A stretch of DNA of 56,869 bases, taken from positions 1-56,869 of the forward strand of contig CAIXKG010000204.1 in the NCBI GenBank assembly GCA_903919985.1, written 5' to 3'. Below the pieces are notes generated by a model. The model saw only the letters and a list, made by a program, of their open reading frames with translations. It was not told where the DNA came from and made no database searches. The position numbers were made by a program, and so were the translations under genes. Below, one piece after another: positions 1-9,418 of the stretch. Position 1 is the first letter of the stretch. Each line of letters starts with the position of its first letter. The stretch comes from an uncultured Opitutia bacterium (lineage in GTDB: Bacteria; Verrucomicrobiota; Verrucomicrobiia; Opitutales; Opitutaceae).

Positions 1-305
1 AACACATCGCACACCGCCGCGACGGCCGGAACCTGACTCGTCTCATGAATATCCGTCAGCACGGGAAACCCGTAGTCGCGTTTGATCAGCGCGAGCAATT
101 TCAAGCCCTCCTCCATGCCCGTGCCGCGGGCCCCGCCGAGCGAGGTGCGGTTGGCTTTGTCGAACGAGCCCTTGAAAATCAACGTCAGCTCCGGCTGCGC
201 GCGCGCGATGGCGGTGAGTTTCTCGGCGACCGCCCGGCAGACCGTCTCGTTTTCCAACGAACACGGTCCGGCAATGACGAGGAGTTTTTTGGGATCGAAG
301 AGCAC
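1..305 (-). CDS. kdsA: 3-deoxy-8-phosphooctulonate synthase, N-terminal part (cut by window edge)
   Basis: Condenses phosphoenolpyruvate with arabinose-5-phosphate to KDO-8-phosphate, the first committed step to the KDO sugar of lipopolysaccharide. Only about the first 101 residues lie in the window. The reading shows LVIAGPCSLEN near residues 9-19, then FKGSFDKANRTS, GTGMEEGLK and PVLTDIH, which together are diagnostic of KdsA. The GTG start at 303-305 is preceded in frame by a stop codon six bases upstream, so it is the only sensible start. It follows pyrG on the same strand after about 120 bp, a common neighbourhood, and is probably co-transcribed with it. Confidence 0.93.
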   Translation of the reverse strand, partial: MLFDPKKLLVIAGPCSLENETVCRAVAEKLTAIARAQPELTLIFKGSFDKANRTSLGGARGTGMEEGLKLLALIKRDYGFPVLTDIHETSQVPAVAAVCDV

Positions 306-424
306 GGATCAATTAGGCGTTTTCAGACGTAAATCGACACTTGGAGAGCGCGACGGCCGCGACCGTTTTATGACCATGCGGCCGGGGGCGGCCGCGCTCC
401 CATGGAGGTGTCATCAGGACGCGA

Positions 425-2131
<1,707 letters not shown>

Positions 2132-2341
2132 TCACGATCGCAACAATAGCGCTGCAGCCAACACGGCGCCGCCCACCAACAACGCGATCAGGGTGATCCA
2201 TAGCGCCCATTTCAGGAGTTTCACCAGCATCCAAATCAGGCCGGCGGCGACGACCGTCACGCACGCCACGACGAACCAGGGAGGGTAGTCGGCCAGCGCA
2301 TCAAAGAAAGTCGGCGGAACTTTGGGCAGCGGCGACAGCAT
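2132..2341 (-). CDS. Small two-segment membrane protein, function unknown
   Basis: A 69-residue protein with two strongly hydrophobic stretches (about residues 21-39 and 45-67) separated by a short basic/aromatic turn, so it probably spans the inner membrane twice. I do not recognise a family. It lies 60 bp upstream of the pyrG start on the same strand and may share its transcript. The gene on the other side is divergent, so the 2342-2424 gap likely holds promoters for both. The hydrophobic pattern and ATG start support it, but composition alone cannot exclude a chance reading frame. Confidence 0.6.
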   Translation of the reverse strand: MLSPLPKVPPTFFDALADYPPWFVVACVTVVAAGLIWMLVKLLKWALWITLIALLVGGAVLAAALLLRS

Positions 2342-2424
2342 CGATCGTTAACTCATCGGCGAAACCAACCTTCGCCAGCAAAATGATTTGCACCGCGCTG
2401 GGCGCGCCACCCAACCTCCGCCGC

Positions 2425-2808
2425 ATGAATTCCAAGCCCCAGCTCCTCTGCTGGCTCACCTGCGATGGGGTCCACCTCGATCCCGGCTCGGGCAAACACA
2501 CGATCCTCGGCGTATTTTCGAACATCAAGGCCCAGCAGTTCCCGGTGACCCATCCGTTCATGGTGTGGTTCATGACGCTCACCGATTGCGCGATCGGGCC
2601 GCACCGGATGAAAATCTCGATGGGCCTCGATCCGACCCACCTGCAGGAACTCATCGCCCGCCCCTTCGAGGCGCAAAGTCCGCTGCAACGGATCAATCTC
2701 ATCAACGAAATCCGCAACCTCACGTTCCCGCAACCCGGCGACTACTCACTCCTCATCGAAATCGACGACGAGCCGATCCTCGCGACCAACCTGACCGTTT
2801 CAGCGTAG
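2425..2808 (+). CDS. Conserved hypothetical protein (DUF6941-like)
   Basis: A 127-residue soluble protein without signal peptide. The opening (LLCWLTCDGVHLDPGSGK then HTILGVFSNI) and the end (GDYSLLIEIDDEPI) resemble the DUF6941 family of small bacterial proteins of unknown function; this assignment is from memory of the family pattern. The start at 2425 is preferred over an in-frame ATG at 2383 because homologues begin close to the conserved block. It is divergent from the small membrane protein and is followed, after about 130 bp, by a kinase gene on the same strand. Confidence 0.75.
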   Translation: MNSKPQLLCWLTCDGVHLDPGSGKHTILGVFSNIKAQQFPVTHPFMVWFMTLTDCAIGPHRMKISMGLDPTHLQELIARPFEAQSPLQRINLINEIRNLTFPQPGDYSLLIEIDDEPILATNLTVSA

Positions 2809-2888
2809 AAAAGTGAGCATCCAAACGGGGATCCATACCGTTTCTATTTCCTCCCCGCCCCCTGCCCTTTAAATTTTCGAGCGCTGCC

Positions 2889-2928
2889 CAATTTCCCAAT
2901 TTTCCGACGTTTCCGCCGTTTCCAATTT
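2889..2928 (+). repeat. Iterated pyrimidine-rich half-repeat before the kinase gene
   Basis: A short tract built from reiterated TTTCC units separated by a few bases, ending about ten bases before the kinase ATG. It resembles single arms of the inverted-repeat modules found elsewhere in this window, but no matching left arm is visible downstream of the preceding stop codon. It may be a decayed copy or chance low complexity. Confidence 0.3.
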
Positions 2929-2938
2929 ACGCTTAAAC

Positions 2939-3964
2939 ATGCCCTCTTCCGTTTCGCCCCTTCCCTACGACCTGATCGGTGCCGGTAATCCCATCATGGA
3001 TCTGCTCGCCCGCGTGCCCGAGGATTTCCTGACCCATCACGTGCGCGGAGCCAAGGGAGGCATGGAACTGGTCGATGCGGATGAAATGCACCGGTTGGTT
3101 TCGCAACTCCACGCCAGCCCATTGCGCGCGCCCGGCGGCTCCGCAGCCAATACCACGATCTCCGCCGCCCGCCTTGGTCTGCGCACGCGTTACCTCGGCA
3201 AAATTGGCAACGACGAGACCGCGGATACTTATTTCAAAAACTTTCTCGATCACGGCGTCGACGGGGCCTCGTTCAAACGGGCTCCGCTGCCCAACGCACG
3301 GTGTCTTTCTCTCATCACGCCCGACAGCCAGCGCACGCTCCGCACCTGTCTCGGTGCCGCGATGACGCTCTCGCCGGACGAAATCGCCGTTGAAGATTTC
3401 GCCACCAGTCGCCACGCGCACATCGAGGGCTACCTCATGTTCAACCCTGCGTTGGCCACCGCCGTCGTGAACGCGGCCCGCGCCGCCGGTTGCACCATCA
3501 GCATTGACCTCTCCTCCTTCGAAGTCGTCAACGTTGCCCGCGACTGGCTACTCGCCCAGATCAAGCAGGGCATCACGATCATCTTCGCCAACGAGGACGA
3601 AATCCGCGCCCTCTACCAAACCACTTCCTCGAACTACGAAGAACTCGCCCGCCGTCTTTCTGCCGAGGGTTCGGGCTCCATCGCCGCCGTGAAAATGGGC
3701 AAAGAGGGCGCCTGGATCGCCCGCGGCCAAGAACTTCATCGCATCCTGCCGATCACCGTCGACCAATCGATCGACACCACCGGCGCCGGTGACGCCTGGG
3801 CTGCCGGTTTTCTTTTCGGCTATCTGCGCGGTTGGACGCTCCCCGCCGCGGGCGCACTCGGCTCAATTTTGGGCGCGGAATGCGTGCAGCACATCGGCCC
3901 CGCGATTCCTGAAACGCACTGGCCCGAAATCAAAAATCGCGCGGTCATGCTGGCCGCGCGGTGA
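2939..3964 (+). CDS. Adenosine kinase-like PfkB family sugar/nucleoside kinase
   Basis: Phosphorylates a nucleoside or sugar with ATP; adenosine is the likeliest substrate in this subgroup (inference). The 341-residue protein has the PfkB layout: the N-terminal GAGNPIMDLL strand, the substrate-side GGSAANTT motif near residue 65, FANEDEI around residue 220, and the C-terminal anion-hole signature DTTGAGDAWAAGF near residues 280-293, whose GAGD Asp is the catalytic base. No signal peptide. Length is usual for adenosine/ribokinase-type enzymes. It is a single gene between intergenic regions with repeat arms on its upstream side. Confidence 0.88.
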   Translation: MPSSVSPLPYDLIGAGNPIMDLLARVPEDFLTHHVRGAKGGMELVDADEMHRLVSQLHASPLRAPGGSAANTTISAARLGLRTRYLGKIGNDETADTYFKNFLDHGVDGASFKRAPLPNARCLSLITPDSQRTLRTCLGAAMTLSPDEIAVEDFATSRHAHIEGYLMFNPALATAVVNAARAAGCTISIDLSSFEVVNVARDWLLAQIKQGITIIFANEDEIRALYQTTSSNYEELARRLSAEGSGSIAAVKMGKEGAWIARGQELHRILPITVDQSIDTTGAGDAWAAGFLFGYLRGWTLPAAGALGSILGAECVQHIGPAIPETHWPEIKNRAVMLAAR

Positions 3965-4436
3965 GGGCCAACCGCTTAACCGGAAACCCCGGAGGAGTTG
4001 GCCCCAAAGTGGCCTAAAAACGCTTCCTCCGTCCCCATCGTCAACGCGCCGATAGGCGCGAACGAGACTAAGCCGGAGCCCGCGAAATTCTCGGGTCTCT
4101 TTGCACCGAGATTCCGATGCCTTTCTTTCCTCCGCCGACGCCTGGCGCTGGATAGATTCAGGACTCGGGCGGAGACGACGCCATCGGCATGGAAGACGCG
4201 CGGTCGGCCGCGATGATCGAGTGAGTACTTAGGCCAATCGTTCGCGGAGGTTCAGACGCGGGCACGCGATTGCCATCCGGCGTTTCAATCGCGGAAAAAA
4301 ATTCGATCAAAGCACCGCGGTGATCTTGCTCGGAGCGCAACGTGAGACGCTAAAAAGCGGGCGTAACTTGGGCGCCTATTCCGTAGTTTAAAATTTTCCG
4401 TGTCTTCCGTGTGTTCCGTGGCAACCATCTCCTCTG
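3965..4436. other. Long intergenic region with hairpin and a half-repeat
   Basis: No credible gene is seen in these 470 bases. Just after the kinase stop, GGGCCAAC at 3965-3972 pairs with GTTGGCCC at 3997-4004, a hairpin that could end the transcript although it lacks a T tract. The rest has no recognised motif until the iterated half-repeat at 4394-4424 just before proA. Confidence 0.5.
4394..4424 (+). repeat. Half-repeat with TTCCGTGTG-type iterations
   Basis: Reiterated TTCCGTGT units ending in TTCCGTGGCA, about a dozen bases before the proA ATG. It is nearly the same sequence as the right arm of the inverted-repeat module at 37566-37596, so it belongs to the same repeat type. No opposing arm survives in the preceding 400 bases, suggesting a decayed or solo end. 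Confidence 0.6.
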
Positions 4437-5711
4437 ATGTCCGCCGATCTCGTCACTCTGGTCACGTCCCTGGCCCAACGCGCCCGCGCCGCGTCGCTCG
4501 TGCTCGCGACGGCCCCTACGGCTAAAAAAGACGACGCGCTCCGCCAGCTCGCTGATTTGATCGATGGCTCTCACGCCGCGCTGCTGGCGGCGAACTTGCA
4601 AGACCTCGCCAGCCCCGAAGCCGCCGCGATCACGGCCGCCGCGCGCGATCGTCTCACGCTCAACCCCGCCCGCCTGGACCATCTCGCGCAGTCCGTGCGC
4701 GAAGTTGCCGCCCTGCCCGATCCGGTCGGCGATCTGCTCGAGGCAACCACTCGGCCCAACGGCCTTCACATCCGCAAGGTCCGCGTGCCCATCGGCGTGA
4801 TCGGCATCATTTACGAGGCCCGCCCCAACGTGACGATCGACTGCGCCATCCTCTGCCTGAAGAGCGGCAACGCCTGTATTCTTCGCGGCGGCAAGGAATG
4901 CTTCCACACCAACACGGCCCTCGCCGATTTGATCGCGCGCGCCCTCGCTCGAGCCGGCTTGCCCGCCGATGCCGTGCAACTCGTACCGACGACCGATCGC
5001 GCCGCGCTCACCACGCTGTTAAAACTGGATACGTTGATTCACTGCATCATTCCACGCGGCGGCGAAAACCTCATCCGCTTTGTCGCTGAAAACGCTACGA
5101 TCCCCGTGATCAAACATTTTCAGGGCGTGTGCTTCGTCTACGTGGACGCCGCCGCCGATCTCGCCATGGCCGAGGCCATCACGGTCAACGCGAAAGCCTC
5201 CCGGCCCAGCGCGTGCAATGCCGCTGAGCAACTCCTCGTGCACCGCCACGTCGCGGCGCAATTTTTGCCGTCGGTCGCCCGCGCGCTGCTCGCGAAAAAA
5301 GTCCAGCTCCGTTGCGACGCCGCCAGCGCCGCCATCCTGGCGGCCGCAGGGCTCGATCACCGCCCTGCGACACCGGCGGATTACACCACGGAGTTCCTCG
5401 ACTACGTGATCGCGATTCGCGTCGTCGATTCGCTCGATGCCGCCATCGCGACGATCAACCGCGACAGTTCCAATCACAGTGAAGCGATTGTCACGGCCGA
5501 CGAAGCCGCCGCCCGTCGTTTTCTAGCCGAGATCGATAGCGCGACCGTTTATTGGAATGCCAGCACGCGTTTCACCGATGGCTTCGAATTTGGCTACGGC
5601 GCCGAGATCGGCATCAGCACCGACCGCCTCCACGCCCGCGGCCCGATGGGGCTGCGCGAACTGTGCAGTTACAAATTTCTGATCGAAGGCACGGGCCAAA
5701 TCCGGGCGTGA
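4437..5711 (+). CDS. proA: Gamma-glutamyl phosphate reductase
   Basis: NADPH-dependent reduction of gamma-glutamyl phosphate to glutamate semialdehyde, the second step of proline synthesis, in the cytoplasm. The 424-residue protein is full length for ProA. The Rossmann-side block VPIGVIGIIYEARPNVT, the GNACILRGGKE loop, the catalytic Cys in RPSACNAAE (about residue 260), and the C-terminal DGFEFGYGAEIGIST and HARGPMGL blocks are all present. The ATG at 4437 fits the family N-terminus. proB is not in the window. The stop codon is directly followed by an inverted-repeat module. Confidence 0.96.
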   Translation: MSADLVTLVTSLAQRARAASLVLATAPTAKKDDALRQLADLIDGSHAALLAANLQDLASPEAAAITAAARDRLTLNPARLDHLAQSVREVAALPDPVGDLLEATTRPNGLHIRKVRVPIGVIGIIYEARPNVTIDCAILCLKSGNACILRGGKECFHTNTALADLIARALARAGLPADAVQLVPTTDRAALTTLLKLDTLIHCIIPRGGENLIRFVAENATIPVIKHFQGVCFVYVDAAADLAMAEAITVNAKASRPSACNAAEQLLVHRHVAAQFLPSVARALLAKKVQLRCDAASAAILAAAGLDHRPATPADYTTEFLDYVIAIRVVDSLDAAIATINRDSSNHSEAIVTADEAAARRFLAEIDSATVYWNASTRFTDGFEFGYGAEIGISTDRLHARGPMGLRELCSYKFLIEGTGQIRA

Positions 5712-5712
5712 T

Positions 5713-5823
5713 TTCGGATTAAGCGCAAAGACGCGAAGGTCGGCCAAGTTCGCAAAGATTACCTTCTCCGGACTGACTTTGCGTTTTCTTTGCCAACCTT
5801 CGCGGCTTTGCGCTTAGTCCGAA
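5713..5823. repeat. Empty inverted-repeat module between proA and TPR gene
   Basis: Two opposed arms (about 5713-5757 and 5779-5823) share the iterated core TAAGCGCAAAG-CGCGAAGG with a few mismatches. The module starts one base after the proA stop codon and ends three bases before the next ATG, so it fills the gap almost exactly. It encodes no protein. It looks like a gene-less relative of the GxxExxY-carrying modules at 8958-9417 and 37035-37596, and as RNA could fold into a long hairpin. Confidence 0.75.
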
Positions 5824-5826
5824 TCC

Positions 5827-6324
5827 ATGAACCGGCGCTGGCTTCTCTCTCACGCTCGAGGCTACCTCGAACTGGGCTTGGTCGACGAAGCCGCGGCCGA
5901 ACTCGCGTTGCTCCCCGCCGGGCAATCCGACGACACGGAGGTAATGGGAATTCAGGCTTTGATTCTCCGCGAGCAATCCCGCTGGATCGAACTGCGCGCG
6001 ACCGCCGCGGAGTTGACCCGCCGGCAGCCCGAACTCGCCGACTGGTGGATCACGTTAGCTTACGCCACCCGCCGGGCCGTTTCGCTCCTCGAGGCCGAGG
6101 CCATCCTGCGCGAGGCCGAACTCCAGCACCCCAAAGAGCCCACCATCCAGTTTAATCTCGGATGCTACGCATGCCAGCGGGGCGATCTCGCGGAAGCGCG
6201 GCGGCGGGTCGATGCGGCGATCGCCCTCGACGCTCACTTCCTGGCGGCGGCGGCGACCGATCCCGACCTCGCCGCCTTGCGCACGAAGGCGAAAAACCCG
6301 CCGGACTGTCCTTCGACGCCTTAA
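5827..6324 (+). CDS. Tetratricopeptide-repeat protein
   Basis: A 165-residue soluble helical protein with about three to four degenerate TPR units (for example GLVDEAAAELALLP near residue 17, a LLEAEAILREAELQHP unit and GDLAEARRRVDAAIALD near residue 121). TPR proteins are scaffolds for protein contacts; the partner is unknown. No signal peptide. It lies immediately after an inverted-repeat module and 45 bp before the sugar-transporter ATPase, so it may be read into that operon. Confidence 0.8.
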   Translation: MNRRWLLSHARGYLELGLVDEAAAELALLPAGQSDDTEVMGIQALILREQSRWIELRATAAELTRRQPELADWWITLAYATRRAVSLLEAEAILREAELQHPKEPTIQFNLGCYACQRGDLAEARRRVDAAIALDAHFLAAAATDPDLAALRTKAKNPPDCPSTP

Positions 6325-6369
6325 ATTGCTGGGCTTTCGGGCCGCCCGCCTCCTGATTCTTTACGCTGC

Positions 6370-7869
6370 ATGTCCCCCCCTCCGCTGCTCGCCCTTCGTG
6401 GCATCATCAAGTCGTACGGTGGCGTGCGCGCGCTCCGTGGGGTGGATTTCGATTTGAAGGCCGGCGAAGTGCACGCGCTGCTTGGGGAAAACGGTGCGGG
6501 TAAAAGCACGCTCATTAAAATCATCACCGGTGCCCACCAGCCCAACGGCGGCACGCTCACCTTGGCCGGCCAGACCCTCACCGGTCTCACCCCATCGACT
6601 TCCCGGCAGCTGGGCATCGCCTGCATTTATCAGCAGCCGGCCCTGTTTCCCGACCTGACTGTCGCGGAAAACCTCGCCCTTCGCCTTGAACCTGCGTCCG
6701 CCGGCCGCGTGGTGAAATGGACCCACCGCCGCGCGCGCGCCAGCGAGCTGTTGTCCCGCATCGGCGCCCAAATCGATCCCGAAGCCGAGGTCCGGTCGCT
6801 CTCGATGCCCGAACAGCAGCTGGTGGAAATCGCCTGCGCGCTCGGCTCTGGTGCGCGGATCGTCATCATGGACGAGCCGACTGCTTCGCTGACTCAAAAA
6901 GAGCAGCACCTGCTCTTCGCCGTCGTGCGCGAGCTCCGCAAGAACGGCGTCGGTGTCATCTACATTTCCCACCGACTTGAGGAAATCTTCGCCCTCGCCG
7001 ACCGCGTCACGGTGCTGCGCGACGGCGAAAGCGTCGGCACGCAGCCCGTCGGCGCCATCGATGAAGCCGGCCTCATCCGCCTCATGGTTGGCCGCGAAGT
7101 GGCGCAAATTTATCCCGCGAGTGAAGCGGCCGCCGGCGAGGTCGTGCTTTCGCTGCGCGATGTGGGCTGCACCGCGTCGGGCGTACACGGCGTGACATTC
7201 GACGTCCGGGCCGGCGAAATTTTCGGCTTGGCCGGACTCGTCGGCGCCGGCCGGACCGAACTGGCGCGCGTGTTGTTCGGCCTGACGCCCGCGGACCGCG
7301 GCGAAATCCTGCTCAACGGCGAGCGCATCGTCCCGCATTCGCCCCAAGACGCCGTCGCCCGCGGCATCGGTTACGTGCCGGAGGATCGCCGGCGCCATGG
7401 CGTCGTGCTGGAGCTTCCGATCGCGCATAACATGACGATGGCAATTCACCGGCGGATTTTCCCTGCGACGTGGCTGCGCTTCTCTGCTGAGGCGGGACTC
7501 GCGCGCGATTTCATCCGCGACCTCGCCGTGAAATGTTTCGGGCCGGAAGCGCCGGGCGGCAGCCTCTCCGGTGGCAACCAACAAAAAGTTTCCCTCGCCC
7601 GGTGGCTCGCGACGAAACCGCGCCTGCTCATCCTCGACGAACCGACCCAGGGCGTAGACGTCGGCGCGAAAAGCGAAATCCACAAAATCGTCCGCCGCCT
7701 CGCCAAGGAAGGTCTCGCCGTGATTTTGATTTCAAGCGATCTGCCCGAGGTCATCGGCATGAGCGATCGCATCGGGGTGATGGGCGGCGGCACGCTCCGC
7801 GCGATCATGCCGGGTCAATCCGCTCCGCATGCAGTCATGGCGGCGGCGCTCGGGACGGCAGCAGCATGA
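6370..7869 (+). CDS. Sugar ABC transporter ATP-binding protein (rhamnose/ribose type, two ATPase domains)
   Basis: Energises import of a monosaccharide across the inner membrane. The 499-residue protein contains two ABC domains in tandem, as in RbsA/RhaT: Walker A GENGAGKST (about residue 40), SMPEQQLVEIACAL in place of a full signature, and Walker B VIMDEPTASL in the first half; then GLVGAGRTELARV, signature LSGGNQQKVSLARWL and Walker B LLILDEPTQGVDVG in the second. The partial degeneracy of the second P-loop is normal for this family. It is the first gene of a four-gene set ending with a binding lipoprotein. The neighbouring pectin enzymes make rhamnose the likeliest substrate; this is inference. 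Confidence 0.9.
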   Translation: MSPPPLLALRGIIKSYGGVRALRGVDFDLKAGEVHALLGENGAGKSTLIKIITGAHQPNGGTLTLAGQTLTGLTPSTSRQLGIACIYQQPALFPDLTVAENLALRLEPASAGRVVKWTHRRARASELLSRIGAQIDPEAEVRSLSMPEQQLVEIACALGSGARIVIMDEPTASLTQKEQHLLFAVVRELRKNGVGVIYISHRLEEIFALADRVTVLRDGESVGTQPVGAIDEAGLIRLMVGREVAQIYPASEAAAGEVVLSLRDVGCTASGVHGVTFDVRAGEIFGLAGLVGAGRTELARVLFGLTPADRGEILLNGERIVPHSPQDAVARGIGYVPEDRRRHGVVLELPIAHNMTMAIHRRIFPATWLRFSAEAGLARDFIRDLAVKCFGPEAPGGSLSGGNQQKVSLARWLATKPRLLILDEPTQGVDVGAKSEIHKIVRRLAKEGLAVILISSDLPEVIGMSDRIGVMGGGTLRAIMPGQSAPHAVMAAALGTAAA

Positions 7870-8000
7870 AAAATTTCAAACGCCAAAACCCAGTGACCAA
7901 AGAAATCCCAAGCTCCAGGCTCGGGCGCCGTGCCGCGTGCCCGATTGGGTTTTTATCTTTGATTTCTTTTTGGCGTTTGGAATCTGGCGTTTGGAATTTC
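7869..8000. repeat. Degenerate inverted-repeat module without gene, between transporter ATPase and permease
   Basis: The left arm (7869-7910) and right arm (7945-8000) share iterations of CAAACGCCA in opposite orientation, for example TTTCAAACGCCAAAA on the left and TTTTTGGCGTTTGGAAT on the right. The left arm starts on the last base of the ATPase stop codon and the right arm ends 20 bp before the permease ATG. Nothing is encoded between the arms. It separates two genes that are usually nearly contiguous, so it is probably an insertion. Confidence 0.6.
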
Positions 8001-8020
8001 CAGACCGAAGGGCGGGCGGC

Positions 8021-8953
8021 ATGAATCGTTATTTTCGTGAAATCTCAGTCGCCACCGCGCTGGGGATCATCCTGGTGGCGCTCGCGATTTTCGCCCCGGC
8101 ATTTTACCAGCCGCAGCCGCTGCTCACCCTGATCACCAGCCAGGTCGCGCCCACCTTGGTCGTCGCCTGCGGCATGGCGCTGGTGATCATCACGCGCCAA
8201 ATCGACATTTCCGTCGGCTCAACCTTCGCCATTTGCGGAGTCTGCGGCGGCCTGATGCTGAGTCACGGTTACCCGATCGCCCTCGCGCTGCCCGCTTCGA
8301 TTTTACTGGGGGCCGTGATGGGCGCGTTCAACGGCGGCCTCGTCGCTGGTTTGGGGCTGCCCTCGATCGTCGTGACGCTCGCCACGATGGTCACGTGGCG
8401 CGAGGCGCTGCGCTGGTTGCGCGAAGGCGTCTACGTCATCATTGGTTCGGGCGGGCAGTGGTTCGGCCTGAGTCAAAGCGCCGGGCAATGGACTATCATC
8501 AGTATCGCGCTCGCGCTCATGCTACTGCTCGCGCTGGCGATGCGGCATCTCGCCGCGGGCCGATTTGTCTACGCCGTCGGCACCGATGCCGAAGCCGCGC
8601 GGCTCGCCGGCATCCGTCCCCGCCTCGTTACATTTCTCACGTTCGTCTTCATTGGCGCGCTCACGGGCCTGGCGGCGATGATGTCGGCCGTGCAGTCGCC
8701 CCAAGTCGATCCGACGGCTGGAGCCGGGCTCGAGCTGCGGACGATCGCCGCCGTTGTGGTCGGCGGGGTTTCGATCTCCGGCGGACGAGGTAATCTTTGG
8801 GGTGTACTCGTCGGACTATTGTTGCTCTCAAGCATCAATCCCGCGCTGACGTACCTCGGCGTCTCCGCCTTCTGGGAAAAAGCGATCCAAGGCGCGATCA
8901 TCCTGCTCGCGGTCGTGGCCGATGGAGTAAGAAACCGGAAGGGAAACCGCTGA
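8021..8953 (+). CDS. Sugar ABC transporter permease (first of two)
   Basis: A 310-residue inner-membrane permease of the BPD_transp_2 (RbsC/AraH) family with about nine hydrophobic segments. Family markers are ITRQIDISVGS (about residues 65-75), GLGLPSIVVTLATM around residue 109, and GGVSISGGRGNLWGVLVG near residue 245. It partners with the ATPase upstream and a second permease downstream, giving a heteromeric channel as in RhaP/RhaQ-type systems. The ATG at 8021 follows the degenerate repeat; no Shine-Dalgarno is visible. Confidence 0.9.
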   Translation: MNRYFREISVATALGIILVALAIFAPAFYQPQPLLTLITSQVAPTLVVACGMALVIITRQIDISVGSTFAICGVCGGLMLSHGYPIALALPASILLGAVMGAFNGGLVAGLGLPSIVVTLATMVTWREALRWLREGVYVIIGSGGQWFGLSQSAGQWTIISIALALMLLLALAMRHLAAGRFVYAVGTDAEAARLAGIRPRLVTFLTFVFIGALTGLAAMMSAVQSPQVDPTAGAGLELRTIAAVVVGGVSISGGRGNLWGVLVGLLLLSSINPALTYLGVSAFWEKAIQGAIILLAVVADGVRNRKGNR

Positions 8954-8957
8954 GAGG

Positions 8958-9417
8958 GGGAACGCTAATCTTCGCTAATGAACGCTAATCTCATGAAACC
9001 GGAAATCTATAGGGAGGAGGGATACAAATTCATGGGCGCGGCATTCGAGGTCTACAACGACCGCGGTTACGGTATGGCGGAGGAGATTTACCAAGAGTGC
9101 TTGGAGATCGAACTGGAGCTACGGGCCTTCCCGTTCCATTCCAAACAAGAGCTGGTCAGTTTCTATAAAGGCCGCGAACTCAAGAAGGCGCTACCTGCCC
9201 GACCTGTTCGTATTTGGCTGCCTCGTCGTGGAACTAAAGGCCGTCACTCAACTCACTCCCGACCACGAGGCCCAACTCTACAATTACCTCCGCCTCACGC
9301 GTCAGCCCGTCGGGTACCTCATCAACTTCGGACACAAGGACGCCCTCGAATGGAAGCGTCTCATCCTCTCCGAGTTCATTCCGTCATCAGCGCAGATTAG
9401 CGCAGATTAGCGTTCCC
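8958..9417 (+). mobile_element. Inverted-repeat-bounded module carrying a GxxExxY gene
   Basis: The terminal arms at 8958-8979 and 9396-9417 are inverted copies of one another at 21 of 22 positions, built from iterated CGCTAATCT units and beginning GGGAACGCT. The module starts four bases after the upstream permease stop and ends one base before the next permease ATG. Its only content is a GxxExxY-family gene whose stop codon lies inside the right arm. No target-site duplication is evident. No transposase is encoded, so mobility would have to come from the GxxExxY product itself or from outside. Confidence 0.7.
8993..9410 (+). pseudogene. GxxExxY family protein, broken by a one-base frameshift
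   Basis: The N-terminal part reads GYKFMGAAFEVYNDRGYG, EEIYQECLEIEL and FYKGRELKK, the hallmark of the small GxxExxY family, often considered nuclease-like because of a PD-(D/E)xK-like core. After ELKK the frame breaks: an extra G at about 9187-9188 moves the rest (RYLPDLFVFGCLVVELKA, then YNYLRLTRQPVGYLINFG) into the +1 frame. Removing one base restores a normal protein of about 138 residues. An alternative ATG at 8978 lies inside the repeat arm. It sits between two transporter permeases with which it has no functional link. Confidence 0.82.
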
Positions 9418-9418
9418 A

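Noticed and set aside
9187-9188. Programmed ribosomal frameshift in the first GxxExxY gene
   Set aside because: No slippery heptamer or downstream stem is evident, and the intact copy at 37068 needs no frameshift.
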